NCBI RefSeq assembly: GCF_003347515.1
Contig: NZ_QEII01000274.1
Coordinates: 53,749-117,748 of the forward strand
Length of the DNA stretch: 64,000 nucleotides
Origin: Rhodoferax ferrireducens
GTDB lineage: Bacteria; Pseudomonadota; Gammaproteobacteria; Burkholderiales; Burkholderiaceae_C
Reading direction: 5' to 3'
The notes below the pieces were generated by a model that was not told the DNA's origin, ran no database searches, and saw only the letters and a program-made list of their open reading frames with translations. How positions within the stretch are numbered: the stretch's first letter is position 1; the number at the start of each line of letters is the position of its first letter. Below are positions 46,586 to 55,153 of this stretch, in pieces. Both the position numbers and the translations under genes were made by a program.

Positions 46586-47257
46586 ATGAATAATGAAATC
46601 GAAGGCGCCCTACGCCCCAGTGTCATGGTGGATGCTGACCATCCTGCCGTGATCGCCTTTGCCAGAGCCGCAACGGCGGGCACCCGTACAGCGCGTGAAC
46701 GCGCCGTCAAGCTGTACTACGCGGTGCGGGATGACTTTCGCTATGACCCGTACAAGGTGGACTTGTCGGTTGAGGGTTTGAAGGCCAGCCGCGTCCTGTC
46801 GGACGGCTACGGCTGGTGCATCCCCAAGGCAGTGCTGCTGGCTGCGGCCTGCCGCGTTGTCGGCGTGCCGGCCCGGCTCGGCCTGGCTGATGTACGCAAC
46901 CACCTCTCGACCCCACGGCTGCGCGAGGCCATGGGGACCGACATGTTTTATCGCCACGGCTACACCGCTATTCACCTGGACGGCAAGTGGCTGAAAGCGA
47001 CGCCCGCTTTCAATTTGGCGCTGTGCCACAAAATGCGACTGCATCCGCTGGAATTTGACGGCACCGGCGATTCGATTTACCACCCCTTCGATCTGGATGG
47101 GCAGCGCCACATGGAATATGTCACGATGCACGGCGAATTCGATGACGTGCCACGCGACGACCTGCTACAGGTATTCGCCAAGCATTACGCGGGCCTGCCC
47201 CGACTGGACCAGGCGAACTGGGACGAGGACATTCAGTCCGAGGTACGCCAGGGCTGA
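46586..47257 (+). CDS. Transglutaminase-like domain protein
   Basis: This 223-residue protein has the transglutaminase-like core. The catalytic Cys is in GYGWCIPKAVLLAAACR, and the His is in YRHGYTAIHLDGKWLKATPAFN. The third triad Asp is not in the usual DxT form (here KATPAF). Its residue may differ or activity may be altered. There is no signal peptide, so it is cytoplasmic. Relatives act as proteases or amide-forming enzymes; its substrate is unknown. It is convergent with the membrane protein at 47323. Confidence 0.8.
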   Translation: MNNEIEGALRPSVMVDADHPAVIAFARAATAGTRTARERAVKLYYAVRDDFRYDPYKVDLSVEGLKASRVLSDGYGWCIPKAVLLAAACRVVGVPARLGLADVRNHLSTPRLREAMGTDMFYRHGYTAIHLDGKWLKATPAFNLALCHKMRLHPLEFDGTGDSIYHPFDLDGQRHMEYVTMHGEFDDVPRDDLLQVFAKHYAGLPRLDQANWDEDIQSEVRQG

Positions 47258-47278
47258 GGCCCTGATTCGGCGCCTGGG

Positions 47279-47319
47279 GATCTCTGGCCGCCCTGAACAT
47301 CCAGGGTCGGCCAGAGATC
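47279..47319. terminator. Bidirectional hairpin terminator
   Basis: GATCTCTGGCCG (47279-47290) pairs exactly with CGGCCAGAGATC (47308-47319), and the inner CCCTG/CAGGG continue the stem. It lies between two convergent genes. Confidence 0.75.
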
Positions 47320-47322
47320 AAG

Positions 47323-48045
47323 TTAGCCAGCCTGGATGTCAGCTTTCGACATGCGACGGCGAATGTCTTTAATCATGAAGTACGAAGCCACGAGGCACCA
47401 CACCAGCCAGGCTGCATACGGAATGTAGAAGCCCACGAGTCCATTCCAGGCAAACGGCCCGGTCTTGAAATACAGTGTCAGGCTTGCGGGCACAAAGCTC
47501 AGTCCGCACCAGATACTCAGAAAGCAGACCCAACGCGGGAACAGCGGCGTTTCCCTCTTGTCGGCGAGACCGACCAATGCCATGGCGAACATCTGTACCG
47601 TTGTGATGGCCCATTGCAGTTCAAGCGACTCCCAACCGATATCGTGGAGGGTTTGAATAATGGCGGGGTCACGCTCCGGGCGAAAGCATGCGACGGCCCA
47701 ACACAGCATGCCGAAACTGACAACGAAGACTGTCAGTGCCCCGGTGATCAACTGCAGGTAGGTCATCACTCGCGAGTGCTTTTCGATATGCCTCATATGC
47801 TCGCTGATTTGCGCCGACCACGGCAGGTAGAGAGAAATGAATACCAGGCTGATGACCCATCCAAGGCGCAAGTCAGAAAGGTTGCGCACATAGTGGGCTC
47901 CAATCTCCGCCGGACTCAATGTCGGCGAAACGGGGCCAGGCAAGTTGTGCCCCAAAACCCCAAATGACATCACAAAGATCAACACAAACAGTGGTCCACA
48001 CCACGCACTGATCATTTCGTAATTGAGACTTGTCCGTTTATCCAT
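47323..48045 (-). CDS. Integral membrane protein of unknown function
   Basis: The 240-residue protein has about six membrane helices (CGPLFVLIFVMSFGVLG at residue 16 onward, LGWVISLVFISLYLPW, LQLITGALTVFVVSFGMLCWAVACF and others). It ends in a basic tail KDIRRRMSKAD. It follows the marR gene on the same strand by 56 bases, so it is the probable regulated partner. No family recognised; similar small permease-like proteins accompany steroid and terpene genes. Confidence 0.7.
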   Translation of the reverse strand: MDKRTSLNYEMISAWCGPLFVLIFVMSFGVLGHNLPGPVSPTLSPAEIGAHYVRNLSDLRLGWVISLVFISLYLPWSAQISEHMRHIEKHSRVMTYLQLITGALTVFVVSFGMLCWAVACFRPERDPAIIQTLHDIGWESLELQWAITTVQMFAMALVGLADKRETPLFPRWVCFLSIWCGLSFVPASLTLYFKTGPFAWNGLVGFYIPYAAWLVWCLVASYFMIKDIRRRMSKADIQAG

Positions 48046-48101
48046 CGTCGTTACTCCTATTTAGTGGCAAGAAATTTTTAGCCTGTTGGTTAAGTGCTGG
48101 A

Positions 48102-48629
48102 CTATTCATCGGCCTGCAGCGTGATGCCTCCGGTATCCAGGGAGAGGATCGCCTTTTGCATGAGTGCGTTGAGCGTGATGAATTCTTGGGGAGTCAGTCC
48201 TGAGAAGGCCTTCAACAACGGCTCCATCATTTTCGGAACCGCTTCAGAAGCAATTTTTCGACCTTTCGGGGTGATCCGAATAACGTGTCTCCTCGCATCC
48301 ATCGACTCCAGGGTTCGGGAAACCAAACCGTCGCTGATCAGCTGCTCCAAGATACGGCTCATGTTGGCTTTGCTTGTTCCAACCAACTCAGTCAACTCAC
48401 CCGGCGACGCTTGACCGTCATCGGCGGCCATGAGCAGGCAGAGTACGTGGAAGACGCTTTCCGTTAGCCCGATACTGCGAAACACCGGGTCAAAATAGGC
48501 CGTCATGGTGGACGCCAGTATCCGTACCAAGCGGACCATGACCGCTTCGGGCATGGGCAAGTTCGGTAGGGCCGCTGCCATTGACGGTGTGCTGCGTTTC
48601 ACGGAAGCCAATTTCAGTACGCCGCGCAT
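48102..48629 (-). CDS. MarR-family transcriptional regulator
   Basis: This 175-residue winged-helix protein has the recognition region ASPGELTELVGTSKANMSRILEQLISDGLVSRTLESMDARRHVIRITPKG, characteristic of MarR regulators of aromatic-compound or stress genes. The start codon at 48629 sits inside a palindrome and has no Shine-Dalgarno site. An internal Met at 48581 is another possible start. Its target is probably its own promoter and the membrane protein downstream. Confidence 0.88.
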   Translation of the reverse strand: MRGVLKLASVKRSTPSMAAALPNLPMPEAVMVRLVRILASTMTAYFDPVFRSIGLTESVFHVLCLLMAADDGQASPGELTELVGTSKANMSRILEQLISDGLVSRTLESMDARRHVIRITPKGRKIASEAVPKMMEPLLKAFSGLTPQEFITLNALMQKAILSLDTGGITLQADE

Positions 48630-48665
48630 AATTAGTTACCTAATGGTTCATTAGTGAACTAATTA
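48629..48665. promoter_or_regulatory. Nested palindrome, likely MarR operator
   Basis: The outer arms TAATTAGTT (48629-48637) and AACTAATTA (48657-48665) enclose an inner perfect repeat CTAATG-GTT-CATTAG (48640-48654). It overlaps the marR start codon, as expected for autorepression. Confidence 0.7.
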
Positions 48666-49286
48666 TAGTGATCAAATGGCACGAAGCAACGAATTCAAAT
48701 GAATAGCTGCAACAGGTAGTAGTTACTCACCTAATTGGACCTGAAGACGCTATGTGGGACGACTCAATTGGCAAGGATTGGGACCCAGCGCATGCCAGTT
48801 CTCGCGGTCGACTTCGATGATGACCTCTGGGCAACACCCGACGGAATTGATCGACTGGTCGGCCAGTTGGTGAACTGCAACGTGGAATGGCGGCAGGTGA
48901 TTGTCGCGGCCATCAGGCGCAGGCAGGCCAGTACATCAACTTCGGTGCTGGAGCGCCGCCATGCACTGGCTAGGTCGTGCATGGCTCAGAGCTAAATTCG
49001 ACAAGTGGGCGATTTGGTGTCGAATTTAAGGGGCAAGCGCAAATATTCTCGCCTGCATGGCGATGGTGCCTTCGTCCAGTGGGCGCCGGTGACCTGGGTT
49101 AAGCGCTTTGCGATGTAATGCGACATGCGCGCGCTTTCGCCGGGCGCCAGGAAGGCGCGCCCAGTAGGCTTGCCGTTCAGCGCTCTTTCGTGTTGGACAA
49201 GTTGGTGAAGCAGGCCGTCGGTTTCAAATTCGAACTGCGCCGGAATTTTCTAAGTGACTTCAGGGATGGTAATTAGTTTGGGCAAA
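48666..49286. other. 620-base stretch without a convincing gene
   Basis: A short plus-strand frame (48735-48995, 86 codons) exists, but its translation is not protein-like throughout and has no ribosome site. The rest has no long frame. The composition is ordinary, so it may be decayed coding DNA. Confidence 0.4.
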
Positions 49287-49312
49287 AGAAAAGACCCCGA
49301 AGGGTCTTTTCT
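49287..49312 (-). terminator. Rho-independent terminator of the histone-like gene
   Basis: AGAAAAGACCC pairs with GGGTCTTTTCT around the loop CGAA. On the minus strand it is followed by a T-rich run (TTTTGCCC). It lies 28 bases after the stop of the gene at 49340. Confidence 0.88.
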
Positions 49313-49339
49313 GCCAAGCAACAGTGTCGCTTAAGAATA

Positions 49340-49705
49340 TTATTTCTTGGCTGCAGGCTTTATCGCCTTCTTTGGCGCTGCGACTTTAGGAGCCGGCTTT
49401 GCCTTTGCCTTTGCCTTTGCCTTTGCCTTTGCCTTTGCCTTCGGCGCTGCGGGCGCAGCAGCCAGTGGAACAACCTTCAGCGCAGTACGTTGATCACGCA
49501 GGTCTTTGATTTCTGCATTGATCTTGTCTTTGCGTTCGGTCAGCTTCGCGATGCTTGCGCTAAGTTTTGCAGTGGCCTTGGCCGTTTTGGAAACGGGAGC
49601 CTTCGTTGCCGATGCCTTGGCTACGGGTTTCACCGCTTGCGCAGGAGCCGTTACCTTCTTTGGAATTGCCGCAGCCTTTGGGGCTGTTTTTTTCGCAGTT
49701 GCCAT
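49340..49705 (-). CDS. Histone H1-like Lys/Ala/Pro-rich DNA-binding protein
   Basis: This 121-residue protein has Ala/Lys/Pro-rich arms around a central coiled region (SIAKLTERKDKINAEIKDLRDQ, about residues 50-72). The C-terminal arm has a KA-dipeptide run encoded by a tandem hexamer. Such histone-H1-like (AlgP/Hc1-like) proteins coat DNA and are common in Burkholderiales. AAGGAAA is at a suitable distance from the ATG, and a strong terminator follows. Confidence 0.82.
   Translation of the reverse strand: MATAKKTAPKAAAIPKKVTAPAQAVKPVAKASATKAPVSKTAKATAKLSASIAKLTERKDKINAEIKDLRDQRTALKVVPLAAAPAAPKAKAKAKAKAKAKAKPAPKVAAPKKAIKPAAKK
49398..49439. repeat. Tandem hexanucleotide repeat (TTTGCC)7
   Basis: Seven perfect copies encode the Lys-Ala run of the histone-like protein on the minus strand. 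Unit length is a multiple of three, so slippage would change arm length without breaking the frame. Confidence 0.9.
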
Positions 49706-49938
49706 TTTAAATTTCCTTTTTCATTTAACTGGTTTAGATATTTCACCGGCAGCGTATTGTCGCCAATATTCTTCATTTTTTATAGCCTCGTCTGCGCCAT
49801 GGCTCCACCGGAATCATGTCGCATGCCACAACGCTTGCCTCACTGCTGACCATGTGGTTAGACGGGATCGCCCAACATGAACCACCGTTTGACGCAGCGC
49901 CGACCCGAACCGCCACCGGGTACGGGATCTGCGTCTGC

Positions 49939-50727
49939 TTACAGCGCCAGTGACGGCTGCGAATTTGACTGGGCAACAGCCAGTTTCAGCTTGCCATCTT
50001 GATCTGTAGTGATGCGCTCGATTTCATTCAACTTCTTGATGGCCGCCGTCATGGAACCCAGGGGAATACCCGTCTCCTGAGCCGCCACAGTCTGGCTTAC
50101 TGCCGTAAACTCATTCGCGTTCAGGGTGCGCTCGAAATAGGAAAACAGTTTGGCAGGGTTGCCGCTGAGAACCGTCGTTGTGTCTGAAGTCGCCGCCGCC
50201 TTGGACTTTTTCACCTTGGCTTTGGGCGCCGCCGCCTTTTTATTTGACTTGAGCACTACATCGGTAGGTGCCAAATCAGCCGGATTCGCCATGTCTTGGT
50301 GGGCGGGAGTCTTGGCTGCGGTTCCTGTAGTTCTCACCGGCTTGGCTACTTTCTCCTTTGCGCTGACCTTCACCGTCGCAGGCGTGACCTCAACCGGTTT
50401 GGCCGCACCCTGGCGGCCGCTGCGCCTTGGCGCCACCAGCACAGGTGTCTCGCCCACGTCGGCGGGCTCGGCGTCGGCCAATTCCGATGCGACCTGGAAA
50501 ACTTTCTTGAGTTCTTCTTCGATACCCACCAGCGTTTGCGACAATCGCGCCATCATTTTCCAGTTCTCGATCAGGGTGTCGTTGCCCAGGTCGTACGGAG
50601 TCCGGGTCACCGCGGCATTGACGCGCTCAGCATAGAGAGTGACATCTTTTCTGAGCTTTTGATCGGCAGCAAAGGCGGCGGCGCCAACTTTTTGAATGGC
50701 GGTGAGGGTGGCGCTGGAAAGTGACAT
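49939..50727 (-). CDS. Hypothetical protein with Ala/Lys-rich linker and winged-helix-like C-terminus
   Basis: The protein has 262 residues from ATG 50727 (MSLSSATLTAIQ), with AAGGA nine bases before. A helical N-terminal domain (about 1-95) is followed by a basic Ala/Lys/Pro linker (about 100-190) and a C-terminal segment of about 65 residues (KLFSYFERTLNANEFTAVS, GIPLGSMTAAIKKLNEIERI) that looks like a winged helix. Nucleoid or regulatory function is a guess. A frame extending to 50913 runs into the insertion sequence and is not used. The IS21 element lies 114 bases upstream, cutting the ancestral promoter region. Confidence 0.72.
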   Translation of the reverse strand: MSLSSATLTAIQKVGAAAFAADQKLRKDVTLYAERVNAAVTRTPYDLGNDTLIENWKMMARLSQTLVGIEEELKKVFQVASELADAEPADVGETPVLVAPRRSGRQGAAKPVEVTPATVKVSAKEKVAKPVRTTGTAAKTPAHQDMANPADLAPTDVVLKSNKKAAAPKAKVKKSKAAATSDTTTVLSGNPAKLFSYFERTLNANEFTAVSQTVAAQETGIPLGSMTAAIKKLNEIERITTDQDGKLKLAVAQSNSQPSLAL

Positions 50728-50840
50728 CGGGGGGATCCTTGACAGAGAAATGGGAAAACGAACGTTGTGCTGCTTGCTTCTATACAGCTGGACTTGGGGT
50801 AGGCACCGAACAGGCAAGGCAACGAACTCAGGGCCCGTAT
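50724..50840. repeat. Duplicated upstream region, copy B, part 1
   Basis: This is the proximal part of the region homologous to 46002-46320. It begins at the MSLSS codons of the gene at 49939 and is interrupted at 50840 by the IS21 element. It resumes at 53492. Confidence 0.78.
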
Positions 50841-50933
50841 TGCGTATTCCGGCGATAGTGACCGCTGATTCCGGTCGATCGTGACCGGTGGCGCAGCGTG
50901 CGGTGTTGCGCATCTAAATTGTAGGGGTCTCGG

Positions 50934-51737
50934 TCACGATGGTTCTGGATTGACCTCCTTTTTGCTTGATTTTGGTTTCTGGCGGAGGGACTCGCCCGTC
51001 AGGGTGAAACGGTGATTCCTTTGCATCACGCGATCCAGAATGGCATCGGCAATGGTGGCATCACCCACCCAGGCATGCCAATGCTCAATCGGTAATTGAC
51101 TGGTGATGATGGTGGCCTTATTGGCGGCCCGGTCATCGATGATCTCCAGCAAGTCAGCACGGGTCTGGCGGTCGATCCCGGCCATGCCCCAATCGTCGAG
51201 CAGCAACACATCCGTCCTGGCCAACTGAATCAACCACTTGCCAAAGGTCCCGTTGCCATGGCGAATGCGCAGCTCTTCACTCAGCCGGGGCACCCGTTGG
51301 TAATACGCAGAGTGCCCCCGGCGGCAGGCGTACTGGGCCAGTGCACAGGCCAGCCAGGACTTACCCGCCCCAGTGGGGCCAGTGATCAACACACTGTGGC
51401 CACTCTCAATCCAGTCACCCAATGCCAGGCTCATCACCGCCTTGCGATCCAGACCGCGCCCGGCGCGGGTGTCCAAATCCTCGATGCTGGCCTGGCCGTA
51501 CTTCAACTTGGCATCTTTGAGCAGTCGGGTCTGGCGTTTGTCATTGCGCCAGTGAACTTCACGGTCCACCAGCAGCGCAATGCGCTCCTCAAAGCTGATG
51601 GCTGTCATGCCAGCCTGGGAGAGTTGCTCTTCCAATCCCGAGGCCATGCCGGCCAGGCGCAGACCGCGCAGTTGTTCAATCGTCGTGTTCATCATCATGG
51701 GGATTCCTGTGGTCGTGTCGTTTGTTGCTGTTGTCAT
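50934..51737 (-). CDS. istB: IS21 helper ATPase IstB
   Basis: About 267 residues (starts at 51737 or 51698). An N-terminal IstB region (MASGLEEQLSQAGMTAISFEERIALLVDRE) precedes the AAA+ core with Walker A ITGPTGAGKSWLA, Walker B DVLLLDDWGM and a sensor in TIITSQLP. It selects target DNA for the IstA transposase. The start codon region overlaps or abuts the istA stop, usual for IS21. Confidence 0.94.
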   Translation of the reverse strand: MTTATNDTTTGIPMMMNTTIEQLRGLRLAGMASGLEEQLSQAGMTAISFEERIALLVDREVHWRNDKRQTRLLKDAKLKYGQASIEDLDTRAGRGLDRKAVMSLALGDWIESGHSVLITGPTGAGKSWLACALAQYACRRGHSAYYQRVPRLSEELRIRHGNGTFGKWLIQLARTDVLLLDDWGMAGIDRQTRADLLEIIDDRAANKATIITSQLPIEHWHAWVGDATIADAILDRVMQRNHRFTLTGESLRQKPKSSKKEVNPEPS

Positions 51738-53257
51738 TGGTAGTAGCCAGGGCCGCGCACATGCACATGCTGCGGACTGGTCCACTCAGGCTGGGTGGGC
51801 GGCACCTGATCACGCCCGTTAACCAGGATGTCGCGCACATGGGTGCTGTTGGTGGTGCCCAACTCCAACGCCACTACACAGGCAGCCTCCAGCCGTGGCC
51901 TGGTAAAGCGTTTGGCCAATGCCAGCAAGCCCAGACAGGCCCGGTAGCCGTGCTCGGGGTGTTTGCGTGTTTCCAGCAGGCGTGCCACCAACGCGCCGGT
52001 GGCCACGCCAATGCTGTTGCCCCAGTGGATCAGCCTCTCTGGCGTCCATTCCAGATGAGCTCGGTGCGCTGCGGACAAGTGTTCGGGCACCGTGGTGAAA
52101 CCACCCTTGTGCGCGCAGCGCAGGTGGGACGCCACACGTTGCCCCCGGTGCAGCAATTCCACCGTGCGTGCCGTCACGCGCGCCTCCAGCACTTGACCGA
52201 CCAGCGACTGCGGGACGCTGTAACGGTGCCCTTCAAATTCAACGTGCTGATCAATGTGCACTCGAACTGATCTGTAAACGGCCAACTCCCAGGTTTGCGC
52301 CGGCAAGGGCTGCAGTGCTGGGGCATCGAGCTGTGCAAATGCACTGGCGCGACTTCCCGGCAGCTTCTGAAACGCCTTGGCATTGAGTTGTTCCAAGAGC
52401 GGCACAATGGCCTCATTGACTTCATCGACCGTGGCAAACCGCTGGTGGCGTAGCCGCATCAGTATCCAGCGCTCCACCACCTGCACGGCCGATTCCACCT
52501 TGCCTTTGTCTTGCGGGTGGTAGGGACGCGCTGGCAGGAACGAGGTTCCATAGTGCCGTCCAAAGTCATGCACCGTTTCATTGGCTCTGGGCTCGTACCG
52601 ATCCGCATTGGCAATCAGTGCCTTGGGGTTGTCGGGCACGATGAGCTGCGGCACCCCGCCAAAGAAGCGCAGGGCCTGGGCCGTCGCACCCAGCCAATCG
52701 GCCATGGTCTCGCGAGGTGTGGCGCAGGCATAGGTGTAGCTCGATGCGCCCAGAGCGGCGACAAAGATATGGGCGCGACTGCCATCGGTCAGTTCAACCG
52801 TGGGACCGGCGTAATCGATGAACAGCTTCTCACCGGCGCGGTGGATCTGGCGCATGGAGCGTTTAAGGCTCTTGGCATAGCGGCGGTAGTTCTCGCAAAA
52901 CTGGGAGTAACTGTGGGTGGTTTGGCCTGAATGCTGAGCGCCATGTTCCTCCCAAAGCAGCATCAGCGTCATGCCTTTGCATCGCAACTCCTGGTGAATG
53001 CGGCCATAGTCCGGCTGCACGAAACCGCTGGCACGCTGGGGCGTGCCCAGCAAGCGGTTGTGCAGTGCGGTGTCATCGAGTGCCTGAATTTGCGCCCAGT
53101 CAAGGCCAGCCGCATTCGCCAGGCTGGCGTATTTGGTGACCACGCCTTTGGAGATGTGCAGCGCGGCGGCGGTTCGCTCGTGGGAAAGCTGGGCTTCAAG
53201 TTTGAGACGTAGGACGTCCCGTATCTTGCGCATATTGATCCTTCGGGTATCGGGCAT
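51734..53257 (-). CDS. istA: IS21 transposase IstA
   Basis: The 507-residue transposase starts at ATG 53257 with GGAGTGGG upstream. An N-terminal helix-turn-helix (LSHERTAAALHISKGVVTKYA) precedes the DDE core: Asp in LFIDYAGPTVEL, Asp in LIVPDNPKALI and Glu in KGKVESAVQVV. The C-terminal domain resembles other IstA. Intact, so the element could be active. Confidence 0.94.
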   Translation of the reverse strand: MPDTRRINMRKIRDVLRLKLEAQLSHERTAAALHISKGVVTKYASLANAAGLDWAQIQALDDTALHNRLLGTPQRASGFVQPDYGRIHQELRCKGMTLMLLWEEHGAQHSGQTTHSYSQFCENYRRYAKSLKRSMRQIHRAGEKLFIDYAGPTVELTDGSRAHIFVAALGASSYTYACATPRETMADWLGATAQALRFFGGVPQLIVPDNPKALIANADRYEPRANETVHDFGRHYGTSFLPARPYHPQDKGKVESAVQVVERWILMRLRHQRFATVDEVNEAIVPLLEQLNAKAFQKLPGSRASAFAQLDAPALQPLPAQTWELAVYRSVRVHIDQHVEFEGHRYSVPQSLVGQVLEARVTARTVELLHRGQRVASHLRCAHKGGFTTVPEHLSAAHRAHLEWTPERLIHWGNSIGVATGALVARLLETRKHPEHGYRACLGLLALAKRFTRPRLEAACVVALELGTTNSTHVRDILVNGRDQVPPTQPEWTSPQHVHVRGPGYYQ

Positions 53258-53491
53258 GCCCACTCCAGCAAAGCCGAAGAGGCTACCCGCACGGGTTATC
53301 GAAATATGCGCAACATCACACGCTGCGTTAGACGATTCCGGTATCGTGACCGAACATTCCGGCGTCGTGACCGGTCATTCCGGTTAACCCCCCAAATCGG
53401 TCACGATCGACCGGAATCAGTGTTCACGACAAACCAGAATCGTCGGTCAAGATCCGCCGGAATCACCGGTCACGGTCTCCCGGAATACCCA

Positions 53492-53700
53492 CGTATTTTA
53501 TGCGTCGGCCCCGACGCGGCAATTTATGGCTGGTGCCGGGCGTGAGCGCTACACGCTTGGCTGGTCTTGGTTACGCGACTCGCCCCACCGATTCCTGATG
53601 TGAAACAGTCGTTGGTGACGCCAACAACGGCGAGAAATGTTTGCAACAACCGGGAGCTCCGCCGCCAATATTGCCGGCAAACGTAATGGGACATTCGTGA
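53492..53700. repeat. Duplicated upstream region, copy B, part 2
   Basis: This is the distal continuation of copy B after the IS21 element. It shares TTATGCG, CCCCGAC, CAATTTATG, GCCAACAA, TTGCAACAA and GCCGCCAA landmarks with 46130-46300. From 53701 to 54046 I see no gene. A CTGAGT-T-ACTCAG palindrome at 54019-54031 lies just before the next gene. Confidence 0.7.
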
Positions 53701-54046
53701 ATTCCTGAGTAGACGCAGGTTCGCAGGAGAGGCCGCGACCTTATCGTGTAGAAGTCCACTTGAGGGCATCAAGAGCCTTTGTTTTGGATTAAATGCAACG
53801 CCAGGCCAAAGCGCCCGTCCTGACGGCTGGCCAAGCGCATCAACAGGCGTTTGTAAATCAGGCATCGGACGACAAAATCGCAACAGATTGGGATTCAAGA
53901 GTCTCGGGCAACATATTTCTAAAGGATGGGACAAGATATCCGAGCAAGTGACCCTAATAGGGCATTTGCTCGGACGGTTTTGAGGTTCAGGTGGTGAAAA
54001 TTATCTCAGTTGCCGGGCTGAGTTACTCAGAAGTTTCCGGGGTTGT

Positions 54047-55138
54047 ATGGGGTTGACAAATCGAACTCCACGCCTTTGGTTTACCAATGTGAAGCACGGC
54101 CGCTATTTAAACCACCTGGAGCACGTGAATATGGATCCTCAAAACCCCGATGTCGACAATGGTCGGCTGCCTGTCTCACTAAGGCTGGCTGCACATGAAG
54201 GCAGACTTCATGATCACAATAAAAGTTCGTCTGAGTTCAAGTTCAAGGTGAATGAGCAGGAAAATATTCCGCTATTTGATTCATTTGGGGATGGCAATCG
54301 CGAGCCATTACTGGGGGAGAACGACTTTGAAAAATCACGTACTACAAACGAGTTGCTCGATGCCAACGCAGTCATTCTGCGTGTTGATCGGGAGGTCCTG
54401 GTGCACGAGTCCACTCTGGGTGAACTTAAATATGTGAGCGGCGCATTTTGTGATCTTAATTGGGCCGCCCTTGATGGTTTGGCACGGGCCATTGGTTCAC
54501 TAATTCCAACGATGCTGTCTATCAATAAGGCGGATATCATGTTTCGTAGCGGCTTCATCGTCGGTAAAGATCGACTCTGCCCGGCGGCGCAGTTTTCCTT
54601 GAGTAATGAGGTGCGTGGAATTATTGGTCACGAGCAGCTGATAGACACCATTCAACAATGTGTTGACCAATTAAAGGATCAACGTCTGTGGGACTACGCC
54701 AAGCCGAGCCTAGAAGGAGAAGTGGAAAAAAAAGCCTGGGCCCTGGTCGAGGCTGCCAGAAAAGCGCGTCAGGAAATCCCGGGGAAGCAGCTTCCATTCA
54801 CTTGTTCAGTGGTTTCTGCTGAATCAAGAAAGACGCTCAAAATTGGGCCCGATTTGGCTCGCGCCAAAGCCAAAACAACTGAGGAAAAAGATGATGGTGG
54901 CGTAGGCATTCTGACGGGCTACTGCACCCATGAACGGATCATAAAATTTAAGGCCAAGGGAACAAACAGCTCGATTGCGATCGGGTTCGATGAAGAAAAA
55001 TTCTTGAATGACATTTACAATTTCAGCGGAAAAAACTCACACACAGTATGCGTCAAGTGGCTTAATGTTTTTGTTGATAGGGTTCTCTCGCACCGCATTC
55101 TTGTCGAACTTAATTCACTGGTTGCACCGCTTTTGTAG
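54047..55138 (+). CDS. Hypothetical protein
   Basis: The protein has up to 363 residues, or 335 if translation starts at ATG 54131 (MDPQNPDVDNG). Composition is mixed, without a signal peptide or membrane helix. A segment KKAWALVEAARKARQEIPGKQLPFTCSV lies near the middle. Base composition is lower in GC than the catabolic genes, which fits acquired DNA. It is convergent with the giant recombinase-like gene, with the IS200 element between. No family recognised. Confidence 0.6.
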   Translation: MGLTNRTPRLWFTNVKHGRYLNHLEHVNMDPQNPDVDNGRLPVSLRLAAHEGRLHDHNKSSSEFKFKVNEQENIPLFDSFGDGNREPLLGENDFEKSRTTNELLDANAVILRVDREVLVHESTLGELKYVSGAFCDLNWAALDGLARAIGSLIPTMLSINKADIMFRSGFIVGKDRLCPAAQFSLSNEVRGIIGHEQLIDTIQQCVDQLKDQRLWDYAKPSLEGEVEKKAWALVEAARKARQEIPGKQLPFTCSVVSAESRKTLKIGPDLARAKAKTTEEKDDGGVGILTGYCTHERIIKFKAKGTNSSIAIGFDEEKFLNDIYNFSGKNSHTVCVKWLNVFVDRVLSHRILVELNSLVAPLL

Positions 55139-55153
55139 ATCCAATAGGTAATC

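Larger units (their letters stand above)
50841..53491 (-). mobile_element. IS21-family insertion sequence, complete
   Basis: The 2651 bp element has ends TGCGTATTCCGG and CCGGAATACCCA, which are inverted copies with one mismatch. Further imperfect repeats of the ATTCCGG...GTGACC type lie inside both ends. The 5 bp CGTAT at 50836-50840 and 53492-53496 is the target duplication. Removing the element and one duplication restores alignment with copy A at 46002. istA and istB look intact. Confidence 0.9.

Noticed and set aside
49398..49439. Repeat array considered as CRISPR-like
   Set aside because: The unit is six bases with no spacers, inside a coding region for a Lys-Ala run.
49939..50727. Identification as a phasin (polyhydroxyalkanoate granule protein)
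   Set aside because: The short helical N-terminus is suggestive, but the Ala/Lys-rich linker and winged-helix-like end do not fit. I left it unnamed.
53524..53934. Minus-strand frame of 136 codons after the IS21 element
   Set aside because: It runs through the duplicated non-coding upstream region and is not maintained in copy A.
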